Assembly: GCA_002281485.1 (NCBI GenBank)
Contig: NCGF01000006.1
Span: 62,001-126,000 of the forward strand
Direction: 5' to 3'
Source: Sphingomonas sp. 28-66-16
Lineage (GTDB): Bacteria; Pseudomonadota; Alphaproteobacteria; Sphingomonadales; Sphingomonadaceae
DNA length: 64,000 nucleotides
Shown here: positions 9,145-17,501 of the stretch, one piece after another
How positions within the stretch are numbered: position 1 is the first letter of the stretch
Layout: every line of letters starts with the position of its first letter
Notes under the pieces: generated by a model
What the model was told of the DNA's origin: nothing
Seen by the model: the letters and a program-made list of their open reading frames with translations, nothing else
Databases searched by the model: none
Made by a program: the position numbers and the translations under genes

Positions 9145-9876
9145 ATGGCACGTAATTTTCTGGCGCTTGTCGGCCTCTTCGTAATTCTCTTCGGCGCCGC
9201 CCTCGCCGCTTATGCTTATCATGACGCGTTCGACGGGACCGAGCCGCGCCGAACCCAAGTCGACTTTGGCGGACTCGATCTAACTACCGACAAAGGCCGC
9301 GAATTGTTGGACAGGCGCCTTCGCCGCAGTCTCGATATGGTCTGTGGTCGGCCCGATGACGAACGCAATTTGCGGCTCCGGTCGATCATCGAAGATTGCC
9401 GGCGCGACGCCTGGGCCGGGACACGGCCGCAAGTCGCCGCCGCCGTCGCGAGAGCGCAGCGCCGGCTCGCCGCGCCCATTCAATGGCCCGAATCGCCGCC
9501 ACGCCGCGTCGCCGCGTTCGGCGCGGATAATCGCGCCCTCCCCGTGTCCGACGGGGTGGATCAGCCGCAAGTCCCGCTCGACGGTAGCGAACCCCAGCGA
9601 ACCGCCCGCGTCGATTTTACCGGGCTCGATCTCACCACCATGGCGGGCCGCCGGCTGCTCAACCGGCGCATTCGTGCGAGCCTCGATACGGTCTGCGGGC
9701 GACCCGACGACGAACGCAACCTCTCGCTCCGGTCGACGATTCGAGCCTGCCGCCGCGACGCCTGGGCCGGCACGCGTCCCCAAGTCGCGGCTGCCGTGCG
9801 CGAAGCCAAGCGCCGCCTGAAATGGGCGGATCGGCAAGATCCGACGGACATGGGCTATGTCGGCAGCATCGATTGA
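9145..9876 (+). CDS. Tandem UrcA-domain protein
   Basis: This 243-residue protein begins with a membrane anchor or signal (NFLALVGLFVILFGAALAAYAY) and then contains two UrcA-like modules, roughly residues 35-105 and 150-228. Each has the same skeleton: VDFxGLDLTT, G(R)xLLxRRxRxSLDxVCGRPDDERNL, a second Cys (DC or AC) and RRDAWAGTRPQVAAAV. UrcA proteins of sphingomonads and Caulobacter are normally single modules of ~100 residues with one Cys pair, so this is an internal duplication. The two copies are near identical over long stretches, which suggests a recent event. Function of the family is unknown. The protein should be periplasmic. Confidence 0.7.
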   Translation: MARNFLALVGLFVILFGAALAAYAYHDAFDGTEPRRTQVDFGGLDLTTDKGRELLDRRLRRSLDMVCGRPDDERNLRLRSIIEDCRRDAWAGTRPQVAAAVARAQRRLAAPIQWPESPPRRVAAFGADNRALPVSDGVDQPQVPLDGSEPQRTARVDFTGLDLTTMAGRRLLNRRIRASLDTVCGRPDDERNLSLRSTIRACRRDAWAGTRPQVAAAVREAKRRLKWADRQDPTDMGYVGSID

Positions 9877-10022
9877 CGCTGCCGCGCGGGTGTCGCTCGC
9901 TCTGATCCGGGAGTCCGATTAGGAGCTTCGCGCGTCGACGATCACTGCCGAATCAACCTGAAATGGCGGACCATCCACGACGGAGATGGTCACTGTGAAT
10001 TCGCTATGGCACTAAATGCGCG

Positions 10023-10859
10023 ATGAGCACGAGAGTCGACCCGTCGCGCTTCTTCGAATCAAAGGACATGGCGTCGAGGGTGACGCCGCCTGGTGCGACG
10101 ATTTTGTGGCTGGGCGGAACGTGCCTGCTGTGGACCTTGTACACGTTCGTATTTGTAGCCGCCTCTGGACAGACGATTGGCGATGCGATGCTGACGGCGG
10201 TGGCAAATGTCATGCCCTTGTCGCTGCTGGCGGCGGCCACACGTGCCATTCTAAAAAGCTACCTGATGCTGCTTGGCGTCAGGGTGCAAATGCTGCTGCA
10301 TCCGCTGCTGGCTGTCGCGTTTGCCACCACCTGGTACGCAACCGTGATCGTCCTGCTCGCCTTTTGTCGCGGCCTGCGCGGCGGGACATTCGCGGTCGAG
10401 GGATTTTCGGGACCGGGCTTTGTCTGGCAAGTGTTTCAGGGACTGGTCCTCTACGCGCTAGTCGCCGCGATCTGTTACGCGATCCGAGGTGGTCGCGAAG
10501 CCGCCACCATCCAGTTCGTCACGTCGCCCGAGCCGCTCGAACGCTATCTGACCCGGGATGGGGAAGAAATGCGGCCGGTGGAAGTGAAAGAGATCGTGTC
10601 GATCACCGGCGCGCAGGATTATTCGGAAGTGGCCACGCTTCGCGGCCGGCATCTGGTGCGCATGGGCCTGGGCGAATTCGAGAGCCGGCTCGACCGGGCC
10701 AGCTTCCTACGCGTCCACCGATCGACGATCATCAACTTCCATCATCTCGAACGGGTCGAGCCCGCTGGTGGCGGCCGCATGACCGCCCACATGGCCAATG
10801 GCGATTCGATCGATGTCAGCCGCACCGGCGCCCAGAAGCTGCGTTCGTTCGTCGTCTGA
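10023..10859 (+). CDS. Membrane-bound LytTR DNA-binding regulator
   Basis: The 278-residue product has about four hydrophobic segments in the first ~160 residues (for example ATILWLGGTCLLWTLYTFVF and FVWQVFQGLVLYALVAAICY) followed by a LytTR DNA-binding domain from ~185. The domain shows VEVKEIVSITGAQDYSEV, LDRASFLRVHRSTIINFHHL and ISVSRTGAQKLR-like ending (DVSRTGAQKL). This architecture is typical of membrane LytTR regulators in sphingomonads that act without a separate kinase. No clear ribosome site precedes ATG 10023. The alpha/beta-hydrolase gene 100 bp downstream on the same strand is a possible target. The signal sensed is unknown. Confidence 0.8.
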   Translation: MSTRVDPSRFFESKDMASRVTPPGATILWLGGTCLLWTLYTFVFVAASGQTIGDAMLTAVANVMPLSLLAAATRAILKSYLMLLGVRVQMLLHPLLAVAFATTWYATVIVLLAFCRGLRGGTFAVEGFSGPGFVWQVFQGLVLYALVAAICYAIRGGREAATIQFVTSPEPLERYLTRDGEEMRPVEVKEIVSITGAQDYSEVATLRGRHLVRMGLGEFESRLDRASFLRVHRSTIINFHHLERVEPAGGGRMTAHMANGDSIDVSRTGAQKLRSFVV

Positions 10860-10958
10860 GAAGCGCGTTCAACGGCGATTGCTTGCCGTTCACGGCTTTT
10901 TGCAAGCGTTCGTCGCGCCCGGTGGCACGCCGCTCGGACAAACCGAAGGAGATTGTCC

Positions 10959-12293
10959 ATGCGACGTGCGATGCCGTGCCGTGTCTTGTTTGTTGTCCTG
11001 CTGCTCGCGGTTGCCGCGCCAGCCGTCGCCAAGCCGGAGCTGTCGGTTCCGGCGGACCTGTCCGTTCCAGACCCCGGGCCGGTCCGCCTGACGGGCCTGG
11101 CCCCGGGTGATCAGGTGACGCTCGAAACATTTCGGGCGACGAGCGCCGGGATGATACTGACCGGCGCAGCGCTGTTTCGAGCCGACGCGTCGGGCGAGGT
11201 CGACACGGCGACGCTGGCGCCATTGGCGGGCGACTATCGGGAGGTCGATCCGCTGGGCCTGTTCTGGTCGGCAACACGCTCGCTCGATCCCGCTGCGCCG
11301 GCGCCGATGGCAGGCCATGTCACGATCCGGGCCCGCAGCGGAGATGCCATCATCGCGCAGGCAGAAGCGCGTATCGGTCCGGACCCGCAGACTCTGACGA
11401 CCGAGACCGCCCCCTTTCCCGGTGCATTCATTACCCGACCGGCCGACAACCAGAGGCATCCGGTTGTGATCGTGCTTGGCGGGTCCGAAGGCGGCGACAA
11501 AACCGCACGCGCGATGGCGCCGCTGTTCGCCGCGCAGGGATATTTTGTCGTCGGTCTGCCTTACTATGCGCCAGCGCGGGGGCAGGTCGGCCGCATCGCC
11601 GGCCTGCCCGAAAGCTTCACAAACATTGCCGTCGACCGGCTGGCCAGGGTGCGCGACTGGCTGCGCCACCAGCCGCGCGCCGATGCAGCGGCGATCGGCC
11701 TTTGGGGCGTTTCCAAGGGTGCGGAGTTCGCCGCGATCGCCGCTGCCCATTATGACTGGCTGAGGGCAGTGGCGCTGATCGTGCCCAGCGATGTCGTGTG
11801 GGAAGGCTGGGGCAAGGATAGCGCGCGAACATCCTCGTTTGCGTTCGAGGGGCATTCGCTCGCCTTCGTGCCCTATCTGGGCATTGACCTTGAATTTGCC
11901 CGCCTGTCGCGCGGTGAACCGATGCAGCTCGTTCGCGCTCACCGCGCCGGGCGCGCCGCCTACCCCGAACGCATTGCCGCCGCGCGCATTCCGCTCGAGC
12001 GCTACACAGGGGCACTACTGGTCGCTGGCGGCCGCGACGACCGCATCTGGCCTTCGGCCGAAATGGCGGAAGCGATTGTGCGTGAACGCGCCGACGCCGG
12101 GCTGCCCACGGTGTCGCTGGTATTTGAACGAGCCGGTCATGCGCTGGCCGGCCCTGGGTCCGATCCGGTTGCCGACTATACTGCCAACGGCGGCGAGGCA
12201 CCGTTCATCGCCCGCGCCAGAGCCGAGTTGTGGCGAGCCACAGCCCGGTTCTTCAAACGCAATCTCGCGCCATCCGGCAATGCCGGGCGGTAA
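10959..12293 (+). CDS. Acyl-CoA thioester hydrolase/BAAT-family alpha/beta-hydrolase, exported
   Basis: The start at ATG 10959 is preceded by AAGGAGA at 10946-10952. The 444-residue protein has a signal peptide ending at APAVAKP, an N-terminal beta-sandwich (Ac-CoA hydrolase/BAAT N-terminal domain: VRLTGLAPGDQVTLE) and a C-terminal alpha/beta-hydrolase domain. The nucleophile lies in GVSKGAEF (GxSxG). Many BAAT enzymes have Cys here, and Ser is the hydrolase form. The Asp lies in GGRDDRIWPS and the His in ERAGHAL. The family cleaves or transfers acyl groups from CoA thioesters. An exported form more likely hydrolyses another acyl or peptide substrate. Substrate is not predictable. Confidence 0.8.
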   Translation: MRRAMPCRVLFVVLLLAVAAPAVAKPELSVPADLSVPDPGPVRLTGLAPGDQVTLETFRATSAGMILTGAALFRADASGEVDTATLAPLAGDYREVDPLGLFWSATRSLDPAAPAPMAGHVTIRARSGDAIIAQAEARIGPDPQTLTTETAPFPGAFITRPADNQRHPVVIVLGGSEGGDKTARAMAPLFAAQGYFVVGLPYYAPARGQVGRIAGLPESFTNIAVDRLARVRDWLRHQPRADAAAIGLWGVSKGAEFAAIAAAHYDWLRAVALIVPSDVVWEGWGKDSARTSSFAFEGHSLAFVPYLGIDLEFARLSRGEPMQLVRAHRAGRAAYPERIAAARIPLERYTGALLVAGGRDDRIWPSAEMAEAIVRERADAGLPTVSLVFERAGHALAGPGSDPVADYTANGGEAPFIARARAELWRATARFFKRNLAPSGNAGR

Positions 12294-12349
12294 CATCGCC
12301 TGAACGCCAAGCTGACGCGCCAGATCGCACCTTCTGCTGATCTGGCGAA

Positions 12350-12439
<90 letters not shown>

Positions 12440-12598
12440 GCGAGGGAATTCGCATGACACCAAAGGCTCGAAAAGCCGTGTCACCGATCGACCGAGCGCG
12501 GGCCTCTAGCCCAATCATTCGGCGGGTTCAAGCGCCCATCCCCGGTTTACGCACCGTTCTCCGCTTGTGTGCGGCGCAACAGCCACTAGATTGAGCCA

Positions 12599-12979
12599 AT
12601 GCACCGCTCGCACATCCCCAATATTCCCGCCGACACCAGCATCGTGCTGCCGGCGATCGCGCACGCCAATTTCGCGATCGGCGATGTCGTGCGTCATCGG
12701 CTGTTCGATTTCCGCGGGGTGATCTTCGATGTCGATCCGATCTTCGCCAACAGCGAGGAATGGTATGATGCGATCCCGCTCGACATTCGGCCGCGCAAGG
12801 ACCAGCCCTTCTATCACCTGCTCGCCGAGAATATGGAGAGCAGCTACGTCGCCTATGTCAGCCAGCAGAATCTGGTGCTCGACGAGAGCGAGGAGCCGGT
12901 CGACCATCCCGCGATCTCGGGGCTCTTTACCGATTATGCCGACGGCCGCTACCGGCTGCGCCGCGAGCATCGCCACTAG
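12599..12979 (+). CDS. hspQ: Heat shock protein HspQ
   Basis: This 126-residue protein matches HspQ, the small hemimethylated-DNA-binding/Lon-associated heat shock protein. FAIGDVVRHRLFDFRGVIFD opens the core beta-barrel, followed by WYDAIPLDIRPRKDQPFYHLLAEN and SSYVAYVSQQNL. In E. coli HspQ is a specificity-enhancing substrate of Lon protease. The start used is ATG 12599. The first ~24 residues are outside the conserved core, so a later start is possible. A symmetric terminator follows at 13014. Confidence 0.92.
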   Translation: MHRSHIPNIPADTSIVLPAIAHANFAIGDVVRHRLFDFRGVIFDVDPIFANSEEWYDAIPLDIRPRKDQPFYHLLAENMESSYVAYVSQQNLVLDESEEPVDHPAISGLFTDYADGRYRLRREHRH

Positions 12980-13013
12980 GACCACCCTGCCCTGGACCGC
13001 GATCGGCGCATAA

Positions 13014-13040
13014 AAAAGGAGGCCAGCGCGGCCTCCTTTT
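13014..13040. terminator. Bidirectional intrinsic terminator
   Basis: An 11-bp perfect stem, AAAAGGAGGCC (13014-13024) paired with GGCCTCCTTTT (13030-13040), encloses the loop AGCGC. A/T tracts on both sides serve hspQ (+) and the convergent TonB receptor (-). Confidence 0.85.
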
Positions 13041-13064
13041 CTCTATCCGGCGGCGGCGGCGCGA

Positions 13065-15704
13065 TCAGAAGTTGATCGAGCCGCGGACATAGACGAACCG
13101 GCCGTTGAACCCATAGGGCGACAGGCTCGAATAGGGCAGGAAATAGCTGTTCGGCGTGAAGCCGGCAGCGATCGGCAGGCGATCGGGATAGACGTCGAAG
13201 GCATTGTCGACGCCGGCGGCGAGTTCGTAATTCTTGAAGATCTTGCCGCGAATTTCGAAATCGGTGATCCATTTCGGCGTCAGGGTGAAATCGCCCGTCT
13301 GGGTGCCGAGCGCGGGAATGTTGACCGTTCCGTTGGTGACCGTCACCCCGCTAGAGGCGGCACTGCTCACCTTGCCATAGCGGTTGGTCCGCGCCGTCAG
13401 GCTTAGATCGCCCAGCGTCCAGTCGACCGCGAGATTGATCTTGCTGCGCGGCTGGCCGTCGGTGAGACGGAAGCTTTCGGTGCGGCCGAACAGCACCGAA
13501 TTGGTCAGCGTCGGGATCGAAAGCGCCGCGCGGCTGGTGATCTTGGTCTCGTTATAATTGTAGCCGGCGGTCAGGCGGAACTTGCCCAGCCCGAATTCGG
13601 GGACGCGATAGGTGCCGATAATGTCGACGCCCTGGGTGCGCGTGTTGACGCCGTTGACGAAGAATCGCGCCGAGGTGACGTTGTTGATCCCGGCCGCCTG
13701 AAGCTGCGCAACGACCGCGCCACCGGTGAGGTTTTCGGTGAGCACGATCCGGTTGCGGATTTCGATGTTGTAATAGTCGGCGGTGAGGCTCAGCCCGGGG
13801 ATGAGATCGAGCGCGATGCCGCCGGCGATGTTGGTTGCCTTCTCGGGACGCAGCGGCTTTGACCCAAGCGCGCGGGCGACCGGGTCGCTGACCGGGAAGG
13901 TGCCGACCTCGATCAGCTGGGCCACCCCGTTGACGACGGTATTGTTGGTCGAGGTGGTCGCGAAGAATTGCTGCGCGAGGCTCGGCGCGCGGAAGCCCGA
14001 CGAGATCGAGCCGCGGATCGCGACCCCCTTGAATGGCTCATAGCGCGCGGCCGCCTTGCCGTTGAAGGTCGAGCCGAAGTCCGAGTAATTTTCATAACGG
14101 CTGGCCAGCTGCAGCGTCAGCTGGTCGTTGATGTCGGTATCGAGCTCGACATAGCCCGACCAGTTGCTGCGCGTCGCATCGACCGCATTGTTCGGACGGA
14201 AACCGGGAAATACCTGCGACCCGCCCGACGCGTTGAAGGGGGCTGCCGAGAATGGGCCGTTGATATAGCTGGTCGGCTCGCCCGCGCGGATCTTGAAATT
14301 CTCGGTCCGGTATTCGCCGCCAAACGCGATGCCGACCGATTTGAAGAAGCTCAAATCCAGCTTGCGCGAGAAATCGAGGTTGAGGACATGCTGGCCCAGC
14401 GACAGGCCGCCGGCATCGAACTTGCGCGGGCTGGCGATCCCTCCGAGCGACGTATTGAAACTGCTCTCGACGCCGTAATCAAGGCGATTCGAACCATAGA
14501 CCAGCGACAGATCGGCGGTCCACTCGCCGAGCGATGCCTTGACGCCGATCGCGCCCGAGACATCGCGGATATCACTGTCGATCAGCGGCAGGAAACCATC
14601 GGGATAAAAGGGCACGAAGGTCGTCGTCGATGCCGCGAAATCGCGGTTGCGGGCATCGTTGCTGCGCCGAAAGAAACCGGCGCCATTGGCGTCGCGCTGG
14701 CCGTAGCTGCCAAAGGCATAGGCCTCAACATCGGGGGTCAGCTCGTAGCCGGCGTTGATGAAGATATTATAGTCGGTTGCCTTACCGTCGCCGTAGCGGT
14801 GGTTGTAGCGGTTGATCGTCAGCTCGCGCGGATCGCCGATCGTTGCATATTGGCGGCGGGGATCGGCGCCGCTGCGATTGGTGGGATCGCGATCGCGGAA
14901 TTGCGCCGAGAACACGAAATAGCCGCGATCGCCGACCGGCAGGCCGAGCCGGGTCGCCAGCGTCAGCGTCTGACCGTCATGCACCTCGCGGTCCTTGCCG
15001 GTGGTGTTGAGCTGAAGAATGTCGTTGCCGCCGCCACCGGCGACGGCGACGATCGGCAGGCCGGTGGGGCCGACCGCGACGCCGGTCGCCTGGCTGACAC
15101 CCGGCATCACCGAATTGTACGCGCCATAGGTGACCGACGCGCTGACGCCGGTCTTGCGCGACAACTGGAGGTTGATGACGCCGGCAATCGCATCCGACCC
15201 ATATTGCGACGCCGCGCCATCGCGCAGGATTTCGATGCGATCGATCGCGATCGGCGGGATCTCGTTGAGATCAACCGCCGATGACCCGCGCCCGACCGAG
15301 CCGTTGAGATTGAGCAATGCGGCGGAATGGCGGCGCTTGCCGTTGATCAGCACCAACGTCTGATCGGGCGAGAGGCCGCGCAGCGTCGCCGGTCGCAGCG
15401 AATCGGTACCGTCGGTAAGCGAGGGCTGCGGGAAGTTGAACGAAGGCACCAGCTGATTGAGCACCTTGTTGGTCTCGGTATAGCCCGACGCCTGCAGCTC
15501 CTCACCGCCGATCACGTCGATCGGCACCGGGCTTTGCGCCACCGTGCGCGTCGCGAAGCGGCTGCCGGTGACGACGATCGTATCGCCAGGCGCTGCGGGC
15601 TCGTCGGCGGCCGGCGCCGATTGGGCATAGGCGGGCAGCGCCGCGAACATCGCCAGCGCCGAAGCAGATACCGAAAGCTGTGAAAAGATCGATCGTTGCA
15701 TCAT
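13065..15704 (-). CDS. TonB-dependent receptor
   Basis: The 879-residue receptor starts at ATG 15704 with GGGGAC upstream. The signal peptide ends at PAYAQS. A TonB-box-like DTIVVTGSR is followed by the plug (QSPVPIDVIGGEEL, ETNKVLNQLVPSFNFPQPS, RGLSPDQTLVLINGKRRH, DRIEILRDGAASQYGSDAIAGV). This is the plug style of receptors in the CirA/BtuB superfamily common in sphingomonads. The barrel ends in YVRGSINF with a terminal Phe. No neighbouring transporter or enzyme reveals the ligand. It converges on hspQ. Confidence 0.93.
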   Translation of the reverse strand: MMQRSIFSQLSVSASALAMFAALPAYAQSAPAADEPAAPGDTIVVTGSRFATRTVAQSPVPIDVIGGEELQASGYTETNKVLNQLVPSFNFPQPSLTDGTDSLRPATLRGLSPDQTLVLINGKRRHSAALLNLNGSVGRGSSAVDLNEIPPIAIDRIEILRDGAASQYGSDAIAGVINLQLSRKTGVSASVTYGAYNSVMPGVSQATGVAVGPTGLPIVAVAGGGGNDILQLNTTGKDREVHDGQTLTLATRLGLPVGDRGYFVFSAQFRDRDPTNRSGADPRRQYATIGDPRELTINRYNHRYGDGKATDYNIFINAGYELTPDVEAYAFGSYGQRDANGAGFFRRSNDARNRDFAASTTTFVPFYPDGFLPLIDSDIRDVSGAIGVKASLGEWTADLSLVYGSNRLDYGVESSFNTSLGGIASPRKFDAGGLSLGQHVLNLDFSRKLDLSFFKSVGIAFGGEYRTENFKIRAGEPTSYINGPFSAAPFNASGGSQVFPGFRPNNAVDATRSNWSGYVELDTDINDQLTLQLASRYENYSDFGSTFNGKAAARYEPFKGVAIRGSISSGFRAPSLAQQFFATTSTNNTVVNGVAQLIEVGTFPVSDPVARALGSKPLRPEKATNIAGGIALDLIPGLSLTADYYNIEIRNRIVLTENLTGGAVVAQLQAAGINNVTSARFFVNGVNTRTQGVDIIGTYRVPEFGLGKFRLTAGYNYNETKITSRAALSIPTLTNSVLFGRTESFRLTDGQPRSKINLAVDWTLGDLSLTARTNRYGKVSSAASSGVTVTNGTVNIPALGTQTGDFTLTPKWITDFEIRGKIFKNYELAAGVDNAFDVYPDRLPIAAGFTPNSYFLPYSSLSPYGFNGRFVYVRGSINF

Positions 15705-15976
15705 TTATCGTCCCCGTTGACTGGAGCGTCCGCGAGCCCCCGAACAATTTAAAAACATAAGCACATGGCGTTTTGTAACAATGGTGCAACAAGGGTGGCG
15801 GTGACGATTGTTCCGTCGCTGTTGCTGCTTTGCAACAAAGCATTGTCGGCCGCCTCGGGGCCTTGGGCAACTTGACAGCGGCGGCGGGTTGGCATAGCTG
15901 GCCCCTCTTTCCGCGCCGGTTGAACCGAGCGTGGGCTGATCTATTGGAAAGTGACAGTTTAGATATGACCGGGGCC
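15705..15976. other. Divergent promoter region between TonB receptor and rplU
   Basis: These 272 bp separate divergent genes and must contain the ribosomal operon promoter. No extra ORF with a credible start is visible. A GGAAC/GTT pair on the minus strand (15814-15788) is spaced 19 nt, too long for the EcfG promoter. Confidence 0.4.
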
Positions 15977-16351
15977 ATGTTCGCAGTCGTGCGCACGGGC
16001 GGCAAGCAGTACCGCGTTGCCGCAGGAGACAAGATCGTCGTCGAGAAGCTCGACGGCGAAGCTGGCGATTCGATCACGCTGAGCGACGTGCTGCTCGCGG
16101 GCGAGGGCGGCGATCTGAAATCGACCGACGGGCTCACCGTCGCCGCAGAGATCATCGCGCAGGCGAAGGGCGAGAAGGTCATCGTCTTCAAGAAGCGTCG
16201 CCGCCACAATTATCGTCGCCGCAACGGCCATCGCCAGCAGCACACGATCCTGAAGATCACGGCGATCGGCGCGGCCGAGAAGCAGACCAAGGCGAAGAAG
16301 GCAGCTGCCCCCGCCCCCACCGAGGCGGAAGCCCCGGCGGCGCAGGCGTAA
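15977..16351 (+). CDS. rplU: 50S ribosomal protein L21
   Basis: [25 protein letters not shown] is the classic L21 N-terminus, and [24 protein letters not shown] is the RNA-binding loop. The ~20-residue Ala/Lys/Pro-rich tail is an alphaproteobacterial extension. I chose ATG 15977 because it aligns with other L21 proteins. An ATG at 15965 would add four residues. L27 follows 24 bp later in the conserved rplU-rpmA order. Confidence 0.96.
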   Translation: MFAVVRTGGKQYRVAAGDKIVVEKLDGEAGDSITLSDVLLAGEGGDLKSTDGLTVAAEIIAQAKGEKVIVFKKRRRHNYRRRNGHRQQHTILKITAIGAAEKQTKAKKAAAPAPTEAEAPAAQA

Positions 16352-16375
16352 GACGAGATACGAGGAGCATAGACA

Positions 16376-16651
16376 ATGGCACATAAGAAAGCAGGCGGCT
16401 CGTCGCGCAACGGTCGCGATTCCGCCGGCCGCCGCCTTGGCGTGAAGAAGTTCGGCGGACAGGAAGTCGTCCCCGGCAACATCCTCGTCCGCCAGCGCGG
16501 AACGAAATTCTATCCCGGCCGCAATGTCGGCATCGGCAAGGATCATACCTTGTTCGCGCTCGTCGAGGGCCGCGTGGAGTTCCACGCGGGCAAACTCGGC
16601 CGTACCTTCTGCTCGGTAGCCCCGGCAGAGATGGCGATTGCCGCCGAATAA
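16376..16651 (+). CDS. rpmA: 50S ribosomal protein L27
   Basis: The 91-residue product starts [16 protein letters not shown], the flexible N-terminus of L27 that reaches the peptidyl-transferase centre, followed by [27 protein letters not shown]. The upstream CGAGGAG is a good ribosome site. It forms an operon with rplU and is followed by a run of hairpins. Confidence 0.97.
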   Translation: MAHKKAGGSSRNGRDSAGRRLGVKKFGGQEVVPGNILVRQRGTKFYPGRNVGIGKDHTLFALVEGRVEFHAGKLGRTFCSVAPAEMAIAAE

Positions 16652-16692
16652 CATCGGGTAACCAGCCGGGTTGCCCACCAGGGTGATCCGGG

Positions 16693-16713
16693 GTTCCTTT
16701 CACCAAGGAACCA
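16693..16713 (+). repeat. Perfect hairpin between rpmA and its terminator
   Basis: GGTTCCTT (16693-16700) pairs perfectly with AAGGAACC (16706-16713) around a 5-nt loop. A weaker hairpin, GGGTAACC/GGGTTGCCC, lies just before it. These hairpins would protect the 3' end of the rplU-rpmA mRNA. Confidence 0.5.
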
Positions 16714-16721
16714 GCCAAACA

Positions 16722-16754
16722 AGGGAGCCGGGTCAGCCAGGCTCCCTTTTTTCT
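16722..16754 (+). terminator. rplU-rpmA intrinsic terminator
   Basis: AAGGGAGCC (16722-16730) pairs with GGCTCCCTT (16741-16749), followed by a T-rich tract, giving a standard Rho-independent terminator. Confidence 0.85.
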
Positions 16755-16829
16755 TGCTCCCTCAACAGCTTTGTCGCGAACACGTCATGGGGGCGTGCGA
16801 GCGGCTGGCTGACCGACGAGGAGAGTAAC

Positions 16830-17387
16830 ATGTTCGCTCGGACACCAAGATTGACGCTGCGGCCTGGCTGGCCGGAAGACGCCCCCGCACTCGCCGAGGC
16901 GATCGCGCATGAATCGGTGGCATTCAGGCTGGCTCGGTTGCCATGGCCCTATACGCTCGAGCATGCCATCGACTGGCTGCAGCGGTCGCAGAGTCGGGGC
17001 GATGTCGTGCTGCACATCCTGGCGCATGAGGGTGCCTGCCCGCGCCTGATCGGCGCCATCGGCATTCATCCCGACGGCGACAAGGGCGGCCATGAGATCG
17101 GCTATTGGCTAACCCCGGATGCCTGGGGACGCGGCTATGCCACGGAGGCCGGTTTCGCGATGCTGGGCATCGCCCGCCACGCCATGGGATTGCGCAGGCT
17201 TCATTCGGGGCATTTCATCGACAATCCCGCCTCGGGCCGGGTGCTTGCCAAGCTCGGCTTCCGCAACACGGGCGTCGAGATGCGGCATTGTCTTGCGCTC
17301 GGCATCGACAAGCCGTGCGCGACGCTCGAACGGGATCTGATTGGCGAGGAAGGATCGTGTGAGGACCCGGAGCGTATGGCGGCATGA
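16830..17387 (+). CDS. GNAT N-acetyltransferase, RimJ/RimL type
   Basis: The start at ATG 16830 is preceded by GAGGAGAG. A longer frame upstream runs through the terminator and is rejected. The 185-residue product has a GNAT fold: RTPRLTLRPGWPEDAPAL at the N-terminus, EIGYWLTPDAWGRGYATEA with the acetyl-CoA pyrophosphate loop (RGYATEA), and N(P)ASGRVLAKLGF near the end. RimJ/L-type enzymes acetylate N-terminal or small amine substrates. A GNAT gene between rpmA and obgE is common in alphaproteobacteria. Confidence 0.9.
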   Translation: MFARTPRLTLRPGWPEDAPALAEAIAHESVAFRLARLPWPYTLEHAIDWLQRSQSRGDVVLHILAHEGACPRLIGAIGIHPDGDKGGHEIGYWLTPDAWGRGYATEAGFAMLGIARHAMGLRRLHSGHFIDNPASGRVLAKLGFRNTGVEMRHCLALGIDKPCATLERDLIGEEGSCEDPERMAA

Positions 17388-17414
17388 AACCGAGCGACGT
17401 CACTCTCCCTTCGC

Positions 17415-17474
17415 GCTGAGCTTGCCGATTTTCTCAACCGGCGAAAAGAAGGACAGGGCTTCGACAGGCTCAGC
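17415..17474. repeat. REP-like imperfect inverted repeat
   Basis: GCTGAGCTTGCCGA (17415-17428) and TCGACAGGCTCAGC (17461-17474) form a 14-nt inverted repeat with two mismatches. This resembles the dispersed CTGAGC...GTCGAAG palindromes found between genes in many sphingomonads. It lies between the convergent GNAT and hydrolase genes. Confidence 0.55.
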
Positions 17475-17501
17475 CCAAGCGGGCGGAGAGCAATCGCTCG
17501 A

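Noticed and set aside
13968-15284. 438-codon plus-strand ORF inside the second TonB receptor
   Set aside because: The opposite strand encodes a complete receptor with plug and barrel. This frame has no domain.
15788-15814. EcfG-like promoter (GGAAC, GTT) on the minus strand before the TonB receptor
   Set aside because: The spacing is 19 nt, longer than the 16-17 nt of the consensus.
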